Origin: Lachnospiraceae bacterium
GTDB lineage: Bacteria > Bacillota > Clostridia > Lachnospirales > Lachnospiraceae
Direction: 5' to 3'
DNA: 18,125 bases
NCBI GenBank assembly: GCA_003542935.1
Contig: DPJQ01000291.1
Coordinates: 18,375-36,499 of the forward strand
How positions within the stretch are numbered: position 1 is the first letter of the stretch; the number at the start of each line of letters is the position of its first letter. This document shows positions 7,744 through 16,504 of this stretch, piece by piece. The notes below the pieces were generated by a model. The model was not told where the DNA came from, did not search any database, and saw only the letters and a list, made by a program, of their open reading frames with translations. The position numbers and the translations under genes are program-made.

Positions 7744-8799
7744 ATGAAACAGTTTTTCGGCATGAGCCAGAGGGGCAATCTGCAAGAGGCTGCCAGCGGA
7801 CTTGGCAAGCCCCAGTTTATTATGCTATTGTCCAACGAGAAACAGTTCGAAGAACATGTAAAAGCTTTGGAGAAATTATATCCCGGTGTGCCCAGTATCG
7901 GCTGTATCGGCATGGGCTACGACACACGTATGGTAGAACAGGGAGTCGTGATCATAGCTTTCCTGGACGGCGTAAGCGCCACGGCCAATGTACTGGAGCA
8001 GGTATCCACCATGCCGGTAAAATATATCGAACGCCTCAGACAGGACATGGCAAAGGTGGGAGGTACGGGCCGCGATACAGTATGCATCGATTTTTGCACC
8101 GGCAATGACGCCTGTGCGCTGACCACGATCTATACCGCTTTAAAAAGAAGCGGCATCTCTCTGGTGGGAGGAACCGGCGACGCGGGTCTGGTGTCCGCCA
8201 ACGGCGTCATCTATCCCGATGCCGTGGCCTACGGGCTTGTCCGGAACCAGAATGGCCGGGTAAAAACTTACAAGGAGAATATCTACCACCAACTGGGCAA
8301 TTACCGTTTCATCGCTTCCCAGACAGACCGTTCCCAGTATATCCTGGGGGCTCTGAACGGAAAACCGGCCAAGCAGGTCTACCAGGATATCCTCCATGTG
8401 ACAGACAAGGAAATTCTCACCCGCACTTTCCAGAATCCCTTCGGCAAGATCAACGGGGAGGACACCTGCATCATCTCCATCAAAGACGTACAGGGTAATT
8501 CTCTGGCCTGTTTCCGACAGGTCAACGACTCCGACGTACTGATACTGCTGGAATTGGGCGATTACCGGGCCATTGTTCAGGATACCATCCGCCGGATATG
8601 CGAGGATTTTCCCACGCGCTCGGCTGTTTTCTCGGTAAACTGCCTGTTCCGCTACAAGCTGTTCTGCAACCATGGCTATATGTCCGACTATCTGCGTGAA
8701 ATGGCGGCATTGGGGAGCCACGCCGGTCTGATCGGATACGGCGAACACTACAACAACCAGTTTGTCAATCAGTCTATGACCTGTGTGGTATTTGAGTAA
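7744..8799 (+). CDS. Stand-alone FIST domain sensor protein
   Basis: 351 residues from ATG 7744, preceded by GGGAGGGG about four bases upstream. FIST (N and C) is a predicted small-ligand-binding sensory module found at the input end of histidine kinases, GGDEF proteins and chemoreceptors. Here residues ~20-190 fit FIST-N (FIMLLSNEKQF, SIGCIGMGYDTR, DTVCIDFCTG, GISLVGGTGDAG, AVAYGLV) and ~200-345 fit FIST-C (ENIYHQLG, NPFGKINGEDTCIISI, DVLILLELGD, SAVFSVNCLFRYKLF, GLIGYGEHYNNQFVNQSMTCVVF). No signal peptide or membrane segment, so it should sense something in the cytoplasm. No output domain is fused; the next gene, 13 bp downstream, is a methyl-accepting signalling protein, so the two probably act as receptor and transmitter. 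Ligand unknown. Confidence 0.85.
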   Translation: MKQFFGMSQRGNLQEAASGLGKPQFIMLLSNEKQFEEHVKALEKLYPGVPSIGCIGMGYDTRMVEQGVVIIAFLDGVSATANVLEQVSTMPVKYIERLRQDMAKVGGTGRDTVCIDFCTGNDACALTTIYTALKRSGISLVGGTGDAGLVSANGVIYPDAVAYGLVRNQNGRVKTYKENIYHQLGNYRFIASQTDRSQYILGALNGKPAKQVYQDILHVTDKEILTRTFQNPFGKINGEDTCIISIKDVQGNSLACFRQVNDSDVLILLELGDYRAIVQDTIRRICEDFPTRSAVFSVNCLFRYKLFCNHGYMSDYLREMAALGSHAGLIGYGEHYNNQFVNQSMTCVVFE

Positions 8800-8812
8800 A
8801 GGGGGGCGCACT

Positions 8813-9751
8813 ATGTTTTTTTCAAAGAAACGGAAAACCAGACAAGTACATAAACCGAACAACACCCGACCCATCCAGCATGTAGCCGGCAGCCTCAAGG
8901 AATATCAAAAGGATTTGGCCCGAAAAGAGGTGGAATCTCTTTTCGAGCTCAATATGATCGGCAGCTCTTTCTCCGGCATATTGAAGGAGGCAGACCATTT
9001 TCAGACACAGCTCACGGAGTTTGGCCAGTCCTTTTCCAATATTAACGAGACAGCAGAACAATTTACCGGTGTAAAAAACGAGATTTCCCAGACCGTGTCC
9101 GAGGCCCAGGATAAACTGAGAGAGCTTAAGCAGACCTCCATGCAGGTGCAGGCATCCTACAACGAAATGGAACAGACCTTTGCGCAGCTGCAGGCTGCCA
9201 TTCAGAATATCCAGAAATGTATGGGCGGTATCGTATCCATTGCCGACCAGACAAATCTCCTGGCCATCAACGCTTCCATAGAAGCTGCCCGGGCCGGGGA
9301 AGAGGGACGGGGATTTTCGGTGGTTGCCGCCCAGATCAAGGATCTGGCCAACGAGATCAAGGTGCTGGCCGTTGAGGTGGACAACGGTATCCAAAATGTG
9401 GAGACCAGTTCCGAGCAGCTCAGCGGGAGCATCCAGTCCTCGGAACAAACTTTGGGCCAGAGCGTCGAGATTGTGAACCGTACAGACGAAAACTTCCATA
9501 AGATTATTACAGCCGCCGAGGGTTCCACAGGCGTACAGACCCAAATAGCCGGTGTAATCGACGAATCCCAGATTTCCCTGCAGTCCATCTGCCAGTTTTT
9601 CGACCATATCCGCATCCAATACCAGGAGGTGATCAAACACCTGAGCCGGGCAAATAATCTGGGCACCACCAAGAGCTCCATGTTTGAAGATATAGACAAT
9701 ATGCTGTCCCAGATCGCTCCTATGGTCGAGGAGATGGATGACGATAAATAA
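8813..9751 (+). CDS. Soluble methyl-accepting chemotaxis-type signalling protein
   Basis: 312 residues from ATG 8813 with a GGGGGG site about six bases upstream; 13 bp after the FIST stop. It is almost entirely coiled coil. The conserved hairpin tip that contacts CheA/CheW is present at about residues 141-175 (IADQTNLLAINASIEAARAGE, then GRGFSVVAAQIKDLA), with roughly 110 helical residues on each side, as expected of an MCP four-helix bundle. There is no transmembrane segment, no HAMP and no sensor domain; the first 30 residues are basic (KKRKTRQVHK). No C-terminal CheR-tethering pentapeptide; the end is acidic (EEMDDDK). I infer that it receives its signal from the FIST protein encoded just upstream. 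No cheA, cheW or flagellar gene is in the window. Confidence 0.88.
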   Translation: MFFSKKRKTRQVHKPNNTRPIQHVAGSLKEYQKDLARKEVESLFELNMIGSSFSGILKEADHFQTQLTEFGQSFSNINETAEQFTGVKNEISQTVSEAQDKLRELKQTSMQVQASYNEMEQTFAQLQAAIQNIQKCMGGIVSIADQTNLLAINASIEAARAGEEGRGFSVVAAQIKDLANEIKVLAVEVDNGIQNVETSSEQLSGSIQSSEQTLGQSVEIVNRTDENFHKIITAAEGSTGVQTQIAGVIDESQISLQSICQFFDHIRIQYQEVIKHLSRANNLGTTKSSMFEDIDNMLSQIAPMVEEMDDDK

Positions 9752-9770
9752 CGGCCTGCAGGATTGGATT

Positions 9771-12386
9771 TCAGTTTACTTTTTTGTAAACCTCATACAC
9801 GGCCTGTACCTCCCCATCCGATATCTCTGACTGTGAAAAACTGGCTTTCCGGGCAATACCGATGAATGCATCCCATTCCTCCTTTGCGGTGTCCGGAAAT
9901 GTCCGGATCAGCGTCTGTGTATATTCACCGTCTGACATCCGCGCGAACCACTGCCGGTTTTTCGCTTTCAGCCTCCTGTACACGCTGCGGTTCATGCGAA
10001 AGACGGCCTGACGGTTTCTTCCCTGGCGTATATCACGGAGCAGCAATTGCAATTTTCTCCTTTTTCTGGCAACGGACAGACCCGGCAGAAGGATCCAGGC
10101 AGCCGCAATACCTACTAAAAATATGACCGCCAAAATCACCGACGGGGCAAGCCCGGATGATTTCCCGCCCTCGGCATAAACGGTTTCACCGGCTAAGCCC
10201 GATGGCACTGTCCCCTCGGAAGGCCCCGCCCCAGACGGCTCCGGGAGATCTGTCTTAGTCCGGTTCGCTGACGGCTCCGCGCCTCCCGGGGAAGCCGTAT
10301 CACCGGGCAGCCCTCCGTCTGTCTGCAGTCCGGATTCTTCTGACGCTTCTGACAGTCCCGCATCAGGTGCCTGTCCGGATTCTTTCCCTTCGTCCCCGTT
10401 TTCCGGTGCCCTCCGAAGTGTCAGATCCGGGCTCAACGCCATCATCTCCTCTTCATTCCTGTCCGTCTGCTCATCTCCGTACCCCGGTGTCATTTCCACC
10501 GGCACCCAGCCGATATCCTCCAGATAGATCTCTGCCCATGCGTGGGCCGCGCTGTCTTTCAAAGACAGCACATACTGACCGGCCTCACTTCTGAAATCGG
10601 AAGCCGGCGCCACATAGCCGGAGGCATAGCGGGCCGGAATACCCATGGCCTGCAGGATCAGAACCCCGGCGCTGGCATAGTGGACGCAGTATCCGGTCTT
10701 GCTTTCGCTGAGGAAATATTCCACCACGTCGGTGCCGTCCGGCACCTGGTTCAGTTCCCGGCTGTACACGCCGCTGCCCAGATAGGCGCTGACCGCATGG
10801 GCAAAATGCAGTCTGACCTGATTTTGTATTTCTGCATCTGCGCTGTCAAGATCTTCCTTCAATATGGCCTTTTGAAAACCGAAACTTCCCGATTCAAAAG
10901 ACCATGCCCCCAAAACCATACTGCGGGAACCGGAATACACGTCAAGCAGCTCCTTCGCAACCCGTCCGGCGGAGGGCACGGCTTCGCTGCCGGTATGGTA
11001 ATTTCCACGGACATAAGCCCCATACCATTCCGCCATCCCGTCTTCCCGATCTGTCTGCTCTTTTGTCCCCCGGCCAAACTGCACAGTGTCCAGGGATTTT
11101 TTCTTCCTTATCTGGTACTCTCCGCCGTACTGCAGCCCGCTGTCAGAGTCTTCCGGCGCCAGGAAATAAGGCACATACACGGTGCCGCCGCGCCGGAGAA
11201 ACTGCAGGGTACAGTCTCCCGGGAATCCCTTCCATTCTCCTGCGCCCTCCTGCATGGCCCCTGCCCTGCCAATCAGCCATCCGGCCACCTCATCTTCCGT
11301 CCACTCCTGTCCGGCCAGAGCCTCCTGCAGCCTGTCATGGTTGCTGTTCCAGCCGCCACCCGCATACTCCCCGCCATAGAATCCGCGGAAATATAGGGTG
11401 CGCCCGGGTTTCTCCGTCAGTGTTACACGCAGAATCTCCTGCTCCCTGTATTTCGGCGTCCGGTTATTGATATTTTCTTTGACGGTGTCTTCTGACGTAA
11501 AAGAAAGCTGTTGGATATTCAGTTCCAGCGCCTCCTCCATTTTCCTCTGGATGACGACCACCCCCTCGCCGGACTCCGCCAACTCCTCTGCGGCCCCCGA
11601 AAAACGGGCGGAAATTCCCAAGGGAAGGAGCACAGCCAGCAATACCAGAATCACCAGAGACAGCCCGTGCCCCGCCCAAAGCCGTATACGCCGGGAGCCC
11701 CTTTCCACGCCTCCCCGGGCGGCACGCACGTTCTCCCAGCCTCCGGCCCGGCAAAACAGCAGACCGATAAAGCATTCCGTGACCCCCGAAAGTCCCGGTG
11801 CACAGCCCGCCAGAAGCCCCAGGGCCAGGACCGACAGCGGAAAGCCCATGACAATCCACCGCCGGCGGAATACATAAGCAGCATATAAAAGCGCCGCCAG
11901 AAGAAAACCGCCGATGCACAGCACAGCCAGGGGACAGTACCGGGCCTGGCCCTCCGGAAGAGAAAAATTGAATTTATAATGACGGTTCACTGCCGCAATC
12001 ACGATCCCCGCCGCCTGCAGACTGCCCGACAGAATTTCTTCTTCATATTTTGCCCGGATCCGCCAGGCCGTAAATGCTCCCAGAAGGGGCGCAGCACCGA
12101 GAAAAATCCGCCTGCAGGGCAAAAAGCGCCGCCCCGGCAATGTGAACAGCAAAACGATCACGGCCGATATCGCCGAGAGCCCCGTCAAAGGAATCCTCCC
12201 CCCGCTATAGGCTGCCATCTCCGGGAACTCATCCGTCAGCATATGGAATCCGGACCAGACAAAACAGAGGGTTGACACAAGGCTGTAAAAACAGCCCACA
12301 GCAAGACTGCCCCGTCCCGTTTTTCCTGCTCCGGCCGGTTCTTTCGGCCTGCACCACAGTTTCCGGTCTATGTCCCTAAACAACAA
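9771..12386 (-). CDS. Membrane transglutaminase-like protein (TgpA/DUF3488 type)
   Basis: 871 residues. The start is TTG 12384-12386 (or the next TTG), seven bases after a GGAGGAA site and overlapping the end of the DUF58 gene by 11 bp; no nearby ATG fits. Domains: six or so membrane helices in residues ~28-265, an extracellular part, a transglutaminase core with Cys567 in GYCVHYASAG, His615 in AHAWAEIYL and Glu631 in GWVPVEMTPG where many relatives have Asp, a low-complexity Pro/Gly/Ser/Glu/Thr linker at ~645-740, a final helix at ~747-770 and a cytoplasmic DUF4129-like tail. Family proteins act on the cell-surface side; substrates are unknown. It is the last gene of the MoxR-DUF58-transglutaminase operon. 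It converges on the MCP gene with only 19 bp between the stops. Confidence 0.9.
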   Translation of the reverse strand: MLFRDIDRKLWCRPKEPAGAGKTGRGSLAVGCFYSLVSTLCFVWSGFHMLTDEFPEMAAYSGGRIPLTGLSAISAVIVLLFTLPGRRFLPCRRIFLGAAPLLGAFTAWRIRAKYEEEILSGSLQAAGIVIAAVNRHYKFNFSLPEGQARYCPLAVLCIGGFLLAALLYAAYVFRRRWIVMGFPLSVLALGLLAGCAPGLSGVTECFIGLLFCRAGGWENVRAARGGVERGSRRIRLWAGHGLSLVILVLLAVLLPLGISARFSGAAEELAESGEGVVVIQRKMEEALELNIQQLSFTSEDTVKENINNRTPKYREQEILRVTLTEKPGRTLYFRGFYGGEYAGGGWNSNHDRLQEALAGQEWTEDEVAGWLIGRAGAMQEGAGEWKGFPGDCTLQFLRRGGTVYVPYFLAPEDSDSGLQYGGEYQIRKKKSLDTVQFGRGTKEQTDREDGMAEWYGAYVRGNYHTGSEAVPSAGRVAKELLDVYSGSRSMVLGAWSFESGSFGFQKAILKEDLDSADAEIQNQVRLHFAHAVSAYLGSGVYSRELNQVPDGTDVVEYFLSESKTGYCVHYASAGVLILQAMGIPARYASGYVAPASDFRSEAGQYVLSLKDSAAHAWAEIYLEDIGWVPVEMTPGYGDEQTDRNEEEMMALSPDLTLRRAPENGDEGKESGQAPDAGLSEASEESGLQTDGGLPGDTASPGGAEPSANRTKTDLPEPSGAGPSEGTVPSGLAGETVYAEGGKSSGLAPSVILAVIFLVGIAAAWILLPGLSVARKRRKLQLLLRDIRQGRNRQAVFRMNRSVYRRLKAKNRQWFARMSDGEYTQTLIRTFPDTAKEEWDAFIGIARKASFSQSEISDGEVQAVYEVYKKVN

Positions 12387-13458
12387 TTTCCACTTCCTCC
12401 CCCTCCTGTCCGGCCGTTTTTTCAGCCACGGGCAGGATCCGTTCTCCGTCTTTATACAGCTCGGCCTTCCCCGTCAACCGCAGCCCATGCAGGTAAAATT
12501 CTCCGCGGTATTTTTCCCGGTACAGCTCTTCCAGGGAAATCCCTCCGGCTGCTCCCTGCCCCGTGAGATAGCTGCTGATGAAGCAATAGTAGCTTTCCTC
12601 ATCATCCACCCTGGCACGGGTAATGTCCTGAGTCCTGCCGTCATACCAGGCCGCATAGTGGGGACAGCCCGCATCCATCAGGGAAAAAGACAATCCCGCG
12701 GCCAGCCGCAGATACCGCCGGCCGTTCTGCCCCGTTTTCTCCTTTTGATAGTCCAGAAAAAGAACCACCGGGCAGGCTTTGGGCAGACTGTATTCCCTGA
12801 CCATCAAATCATCCGTCTTTGCCGAGAGCTTCCAGTGAATGCTCTGCAACTTGTCCCCCGGCCGGAAGGAACGGATCTGGAATACTTCGTCCGTGTCCTG
12901 GCCCGCCCGATCCTCGTCATATACCTCGGCATCCCCGAAAAAGCTGCGTACCGGCTCCGTCAGCCGTACACCCACCGGCTGTATATCCGGCAGCACCCGG
13001 ACGCTGGCCGACCGATTCACCCTCTTAGAGATCCAGGCCAGGCCGGTAAGATCGTAGATGCGCATCCCTTTTACACGGATATCATAGCATCCTGCCCCGG
13101 GCAGCTGCAGGGTATACAGAAGCTGGTTCCGGCCCGGCATAATATCCGAAGCCCCCAGCCAAATGCGGCGTTTTTTTCCGTAAAAGGCATTGCTGACCGC
13201 CAGACACAACCGTATCCTTCCGCAAACCAGCGGGCTCTTATTGCTTATATGGATCTCTATGTTGACTTCCTTCCCCTCGTCCGTGAAAGCGATGGGAACC
13301 TCCACCCCGCACTCCACACAAAATCGGCGGTAGATTAAAAATACTGCCGCCAGCACAAACAAAGCCGCCAGATAACCGGCAAGCAAAAGCAGCGGGCCGC
13401 TGAAAAACAGCAGTGCCACATACACCAGGAGCCCTGCCAAAACCAAAATCCAGACCAT
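12376..13458 (-). CDS. DUF58 domain protein
   Basis: 360 residues from ATG 13456-13458, with GGTGA about five bases upstream; an alternative GTG at 13465-13467 adds three residues. Two hydrophobic helices (residues ~3-22 and 24-43) anchor the protein, followed by a beta-rich segment and the DUF58 signature: PVRSFFGDAEVYDEDRAGQD, then IRSFRPGDKLQSIHWKLSAK and DLMVREYSLP, typical of these von Willebrand-A-like proteins. The partner MoxR ATPase ends one base away, and the transglutaminase start overlaps its last codons, so translation is probably coupled. Known role of the trio is only general: a MoxR chaperone-type ATPase acts on VWA-like partners, often linked to envelope or stress functions. 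Stop is TAG. Confidence 0.92.
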   Translation of the reverse strand: MVWILVLAGLLVYVALLFFSGPLLLLAGYLAALFVLAAVFLIYRRFCVECGVEVPIAFTDEGKEVNIEIHISNKSPLVCGRIRLCLAVSNAFYGKKRRIWLGASDIMPGRNQLLYTLQLPGAGCYDIRVKGMRIYDLTGLAWISKRVNRSASVRVLPDIQPVGVRLTEPVRSFFGDAEVYDEDRAGQDTDEVFQIRSFRPGDKLQSIHWKLSAKTDDLMVREYSLPKACPVVLFLDYQKEKTGQNGRRYLRLAAGLSFSLMDAGCPHYAAWYDGRTQDITRARVDDEESYYCFISSYLTGQGAAGGISLEELYREKYRGEFYLHGLRLTGKAELYKDGERILPVAEKTAGQEGEEVEIVV

Positions 13459-13459
13459 A

Positions 13460-14425
13460 CTACTCACCGTACTCCCGATTTTTCATATAAGAAGCCGGTG
13501 GTTTCACTTCGGACAGGATCTCTTTCAGCACGGCCTCCGCCGAGACGCGGGTCACACGGGCTTTCGTATTCAGCACGATCCTGTGTCTGGCCACATCCGT
13601 GTAGATCTCGGCCACATCTTCCGGAAGCACATATTCTCTCCCCTGTAAAAAAGCCCATGCCTTCGCCATCCGCGTACAGGCAATAGTTCCCCGGGGGCTT
13701 AAGCCCAACTCAATATAGGGATTCTCCCTGGTGGCGCGGCATAGCTTCGCTATGTACGTGTATACCGCATCCTTGATATAGATCTCCTCCACACACCGGC
13801 GCAGGGCCATCAGATCCTGGTCGTTTATCACCTGCCGCACCTGTTCCGTACCGTTTCCCACGCTCTTTCCCCGGGCGATCTCCACCTCGCTTTTCAGATC
13901 CGGATAGCCCATGCTCATACAGATCATAAAACGGTCCAGCTGTGATTCCGGCAGAAGCTGGGTGCCTGCGCTTCCTTTGGGGTTCTGGGTTGCCATCACG
14001 ATAAAGGGGGAGGGCACCCGGTGGCTCTCGCCGTCCACAGTCACGATCCCCTCCTCCATGACCTCCAGCAGAGCGGACTGGGTTTTCGGGGAGGTGCGGT
14101 TGATCTCATCCGCCAGAAACAGATGGCACATGATCGTCCCCGGATAGTAGACGAACCGCCCCGTCTCTTTCCGGTACATGGTAAACCCGAGGATGTCCGC
14201 CGGCATCACATCCGGCGTGAACTGAACCCGGTGGTTCTCCAGGGCCATCGCCCGGGAAAAGGCCAGAGCCAGAGTCGTCTTTCCCACCCCCGGCACATCC
14301 TCGATCAGCAGATGCCCCCCGGCCAGTATGGCCGCAAAACCCTTCTGAATACATTCGTCCTTCCCGGTCACGGCCTTTTTTACTTCCTCTGTCACCATCA
14401 GGGCACGCAGATACTCTTCCTGCAT
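13460..14425 (-). CDS. MoxR family AAA+ ATPase
   Basis: 321 residues from ATG 14423-14425, GGGAGGA about eight bases upstream; the longer frame to 14569 would include the promoter and the terminator of glk and is rejected. AAA+ features by residue: Walker A DVPGVGKTT at 43-51, Walker B LFLADE at ~102-107 followed by INRTSPKTQSALLEVMEE, sensor 1 ATQNP at 145-149, the arginine-finger segment ESQLDRF at 160-166, and the C-terminal GLSPRG lid motif. Length is normal for MoxR. MoxR ATPases act as chaperones that assemble or activate VWA-domain partners, here probably the DUF58 protein encoded next. First gene of a three-gene operon. Strong identification of the family, no known substrate. Confidence 0.95.
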   Translation of the reverse strand: MQEEYLRALMVTEEVKKAVTGKDECIQKGFAAILAGGHLLIEDVPGVGKTTLALAFSRAMALENHRVQFTPDVMPADILGFTMYRKETGRFVYYPGTIMCHLFLADEINRTSPKTQSALLEVMEEGIVTVDGESHRVPSPFIVMATQNPKGSAGTQLLPESQLDRFMICMSMGYPDLKSEVEIARGKSVGNGTEQVRQVINDQDLMALRRCVEEIYIKDAVYTYIAKLCRATRENPYIELGLSPRGTIACTRMAKAWAFLQGREYVLPEDVAEIYTDVARHRIVLNTKARVTRVSAEAVLKEILSEVKPPASYMKNREYGE

Positions 14426-14471
14426 ATGTGTATCCTCCCTTTCGTCATCCTGTCTATATCCACTGCCTTGT

Positions 14472-14480
14472 ATTATATCA
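14472..14480 (-). promoter_or_regulatory. Candidate extended -10 promoter of the MoxR operon
   Basis: Minus strand TGATATAAT: perfect TATAAT (14472-14477) with the TG of an extended -10 (TGA), about 47 bp before the MoxR ATG. No good -35 is found at 16-18 bp, which extended -10 promoters tolerate. Confidence 0.5.
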
Positions 14481-14531
14481 GCTGCGCCTATGGTGATATC
14501 TGAAAAAATGTGAAAATTTTCACCAAAGCGT

Positions 14532-14565
14532 AAAAAGCATCCCGGCTGTCGGGCCGGGATGTTTT
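14532..14565 (-). terminator. Bidirectional Rho-independent terminator after glk
   Basis: CATCCCGGC (14538-14546) and GCCGGGATG (14553-14561) form a perfect nine-pair stem with a six-base loop. On the minus strand it is followed by GCTTTTT (14537-14532 region), on the plus strand by TTTT (14562-14565) and more T further on. It ends hprK-glk and insulates the MoxR operon. Confidence 0.88.
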
Positions 14566-14633
14566 CCATTTTTTCCCATTCTATTCTGTTTCCGGTCCTT
14601 CTGCCGAACAGGCGCCGTCACCCATACCATGCA

Positions 14634-15563
14634 TCAATCCATCACCATCCTGGCCGCACCATAGATACCCGCGTCGTTGCCCAGCTCCGCCAACACGATG
14701 GGAATATTCCGACAGACCGGAAAGGCATACTCACGATATACGGCCAGCACCGCATCTATAAGGGGCTGTCCCGCCTTTGACACGCCGCCGCCGATAACAA
14801 AAATATCCGGATCTGCCACGCAGGCTACATTGGCCAGGGCAATACCCAGATAGTGGGCCATGCGCCGCACTGCCGCCGCCGCCACAGGATCCTGCTCTTT
14901 GTAAGCATCAAAAATGGCCTTGGCCGTCAAAGTTTCAGCATCCAGCACTGTTTTTCCCTCATAACGGGCCAGCTCCTGTCTGGCCAAACGCACCACACCG
15001 GTGGCCGAGGCCATCTGTTCAAGGCATCCCCGCTTCCCGCAGTTGCAATACTCCGTTTCCGAAGGTTCCACACACATATGGCCGATCTCCGCCGCCGCAC
15101 CGTGGACGCCCGAGAGGATCCTTCCCCGCAGAACGATACCCCCGCCCACGCCGGTGCCCAGCGTCACCATCACCATACTGGAAGCGCCCCGGCCGCCGCC
15201 AAGCCACATCTCTCCCAGGGCCGCCACGTTGGCGTCGTTGCCAACCCTCACCGGGAAACCGGTCATCCCCCGCAGTTCCTTGGAGACCTCCTTGTAATCC
15301 CAGTGCAGGTTGACGGCACAGGATACGTCACCGTTTTCCAGCACCGGCCCCGGCACCGCCAGGCCCACGCCCTGGATCTGCTCTTTGGCAATCTCCTTTT
15401 CCGTACATTTTTTCAGAATCGCCTCAGCGATATCCGGCAGGATATGGCCGCCGTTCTCCTCGGTGCGGGTGGGAATTTCCCACTTGTCCAGTGCCTCTCC
15501 CTCCAGAGTAAACAGACCACATTTTACTGTGGTACCTCCCACATCAATACCAAATGTATACAT
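14634..15563 (-). CDS. glk: ROK family glucokinase
   Basis: 309 residues. ATG 15561-15563 is chosen because AGGAG lies four bases before it; another ATG one codon earlier would have the site only one base away. ROK kinases phosphorylate glucose with ATP to glucose-6-phosphate in the cytoplasm. Motifs: phosphate-binding GIDVGGTTVKCGL at the N-terminus, AVPGPV, the sugar-binding NDANVAALGE, GTGVGGGIV, the EIGH sugar-binding motif, the zinc-binding CNCGKRGCLE, and the adenosine motif PDIFVIGGGVS near the C-terminus. Length is right for Firmicute ROK glucokinases. Starts eight bases after the hprK stop, so the two genes are one transcript and link glucose entry to carbon catabolite control. Ends before a strong terminator. 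Confidence 0.93.
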   Translation of the reverse strand: MYTFGIDVGGTTVKCGLFTLEGEALDKWEIPTRTEENGGHILPDIAEAILKKCTEKEIAKEQIQGVGLAVPGPVLENGDVSCAVNLHWDYKEVSKELRGMTGFPVRVGNDANVAALGEMWLGGGRGASSMVMVTLGTGVGGGIVLRGRILSGVHGAAAEIGHMCVEPSETEYCNCGKRGCLEQMASATGVVRLARQELARYEGKTVLDAETLTAKAIFDAYKEQDPVAAAAVRRMAHYLGIALANVACVADPDIFVIGGGVSKAGQPLIDAVLAVYREYAFPVCRNIPIVLAELGNDAGIYGAARMVMD

Positions 15564-15571
15564 CATGCTCC

Positions 15572-16504
15572 TCAATCCCTCTTCTTTGCCAGATTTGCCT
15601 GTACGCGCTTGTACAGCTCTTTTGCCGCGTTATATCCCATCTTTTTCTGACGGTGATTGACGGCGGCGGATTCCACGATCACAGCCAGGTTCCGTCCGGG
15701 ACGGATCGGCAGAGAATGGCAGATCACCTTGTTGCCCAGGATCTCCGTATATTCTTCCTCAAGACCCAGGCGGTCATACTCCCGGTCGCGGTCCCACTCT
15801 TCCAGTTTGATCACCAGGTCAATCTGCTGGCTGTCTTTGACGCATTCCACACCGAACAGTGTCTTCACATCAATGATACCGATGCCCCGCAGCTCAATGA
15901 AATGGCGAGTGATATCCGGCGCCGTGCCCACCAGCTCGTTGTCACTGACACGGCTGATCTCCACCACGTCGTCGCTGACCAGGCGATGTCCCCTCTTGAT
16001 CAGCTCCAGGGCCGCCTCGCTCTTTCCGATGCCGCTCTCGCCCATGATCAAAACACCCTCGCCGTATACGTCCACCAGCACACCGTGGATGGAAATGCAG
16101 GGGGCCAGCTGGATGCCCAGCCACCGGATGATGGCCGCCATACAGCTCGATGTAGTGCGCTCCGTGGTAAACGTGGGAACCTTGTGCTTTCTGGCCAGTT
16201 CCAGCATGTCTTCATCGGGCACTACCTGGGTGGTAAAAATCACACAGGGGATATTTTTTGACACGAACTGCTCATAAGCCTGTATCTTTTCCTCCCGGCT
16301 CAGATGGTTCACCAGATAGGAATGCTCCACATACCCTATAATCTGTACGCGTTCCGCAACAAAAAAATCATAATACCCCGAAAGCTGCAGCCCCGGCCGG
16401 TTGATCTCCGTGAGGGTGATCTTCGTGCCCGACGTATCCAGCTCCGGCGTCATATTTTTCAGCTGCATCGCCTCCACAAGCTTGTCCAATGTTACTGTCT
16501 TCAT
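15572..16504 (-). CDS. hprK: HPr kinase/phosphorylase
   Basis: 310 residues from ATG 16502-16504, eight bases after AAGGAGA; a GTG two codons earlier is less likely. HprK phosphorylates and dephosphorylates Ser46 of HPr and so controls CcpA-dependent carbon catabolite repression and PTS uptake. Residues 1-130 form the N-terminal domain; the kinase domain shows His140 (SIHGVL), Walker A GESGIGKSE at 155-163, Asp178 and Asp179 in LVSDDVV, the family signature ELRGIGIIDV at ~204-213 and the C-terminal IRPGRN loop. These positions match the classical numbering of Lactobacillus HprK closely. Followed by glk after eight bases. A palindrome covers its likely -10 region. Very sure. Confidence 0.96.
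   Translation of the reverse strand: MKTVTLDKLVEAMQLKNMTPELDTSGTKITLTEINRPGLQLSGYYDFFVAERVQIIGYVEHSYLVNHLSREEKIQAYEQFVSKNIPCVIFTTQVVPDEDMLELARKHKVPTFTTERTTSSCMAAIIRWLGIQLAPCISIHGVLVDVYGEGVLIMGESGIGKSEAALELIKRGHRLVSDDVVEISRVSDNELVGTAPDITRHFIELRGIGIIDVKTLFGVECVKDSQQIDLVIKLEEWDRDREYDRLGLEEEYTEILGNKVICHSLPIRPGRNLAVIVESAAVNHRQKKMGYNAAKELYKRVQANLAKKRD

Noticed and set aside
9774..9791. GTTTAC-TTTTTT-GTAAAC hairpin between the convergent MCP and transglutaminase genes
   Set aside because: The T run is the loop, not the tail, and the repeat encodes the last residues of the transglutaminase-like protein; not a convincing terminator.
10496..10500. Glu instead of Asp as third catalytic residue of the transglutaminase core
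   Set aside because: The VEMTPG form, as I recall it, is common in Firmicute members, so it is not evidence of an inactive enzyme.
12370..13338. 322-codon open frame on the plus strand
   Set aside because: Complement of the DUF58 gene, which has a clear family signature.
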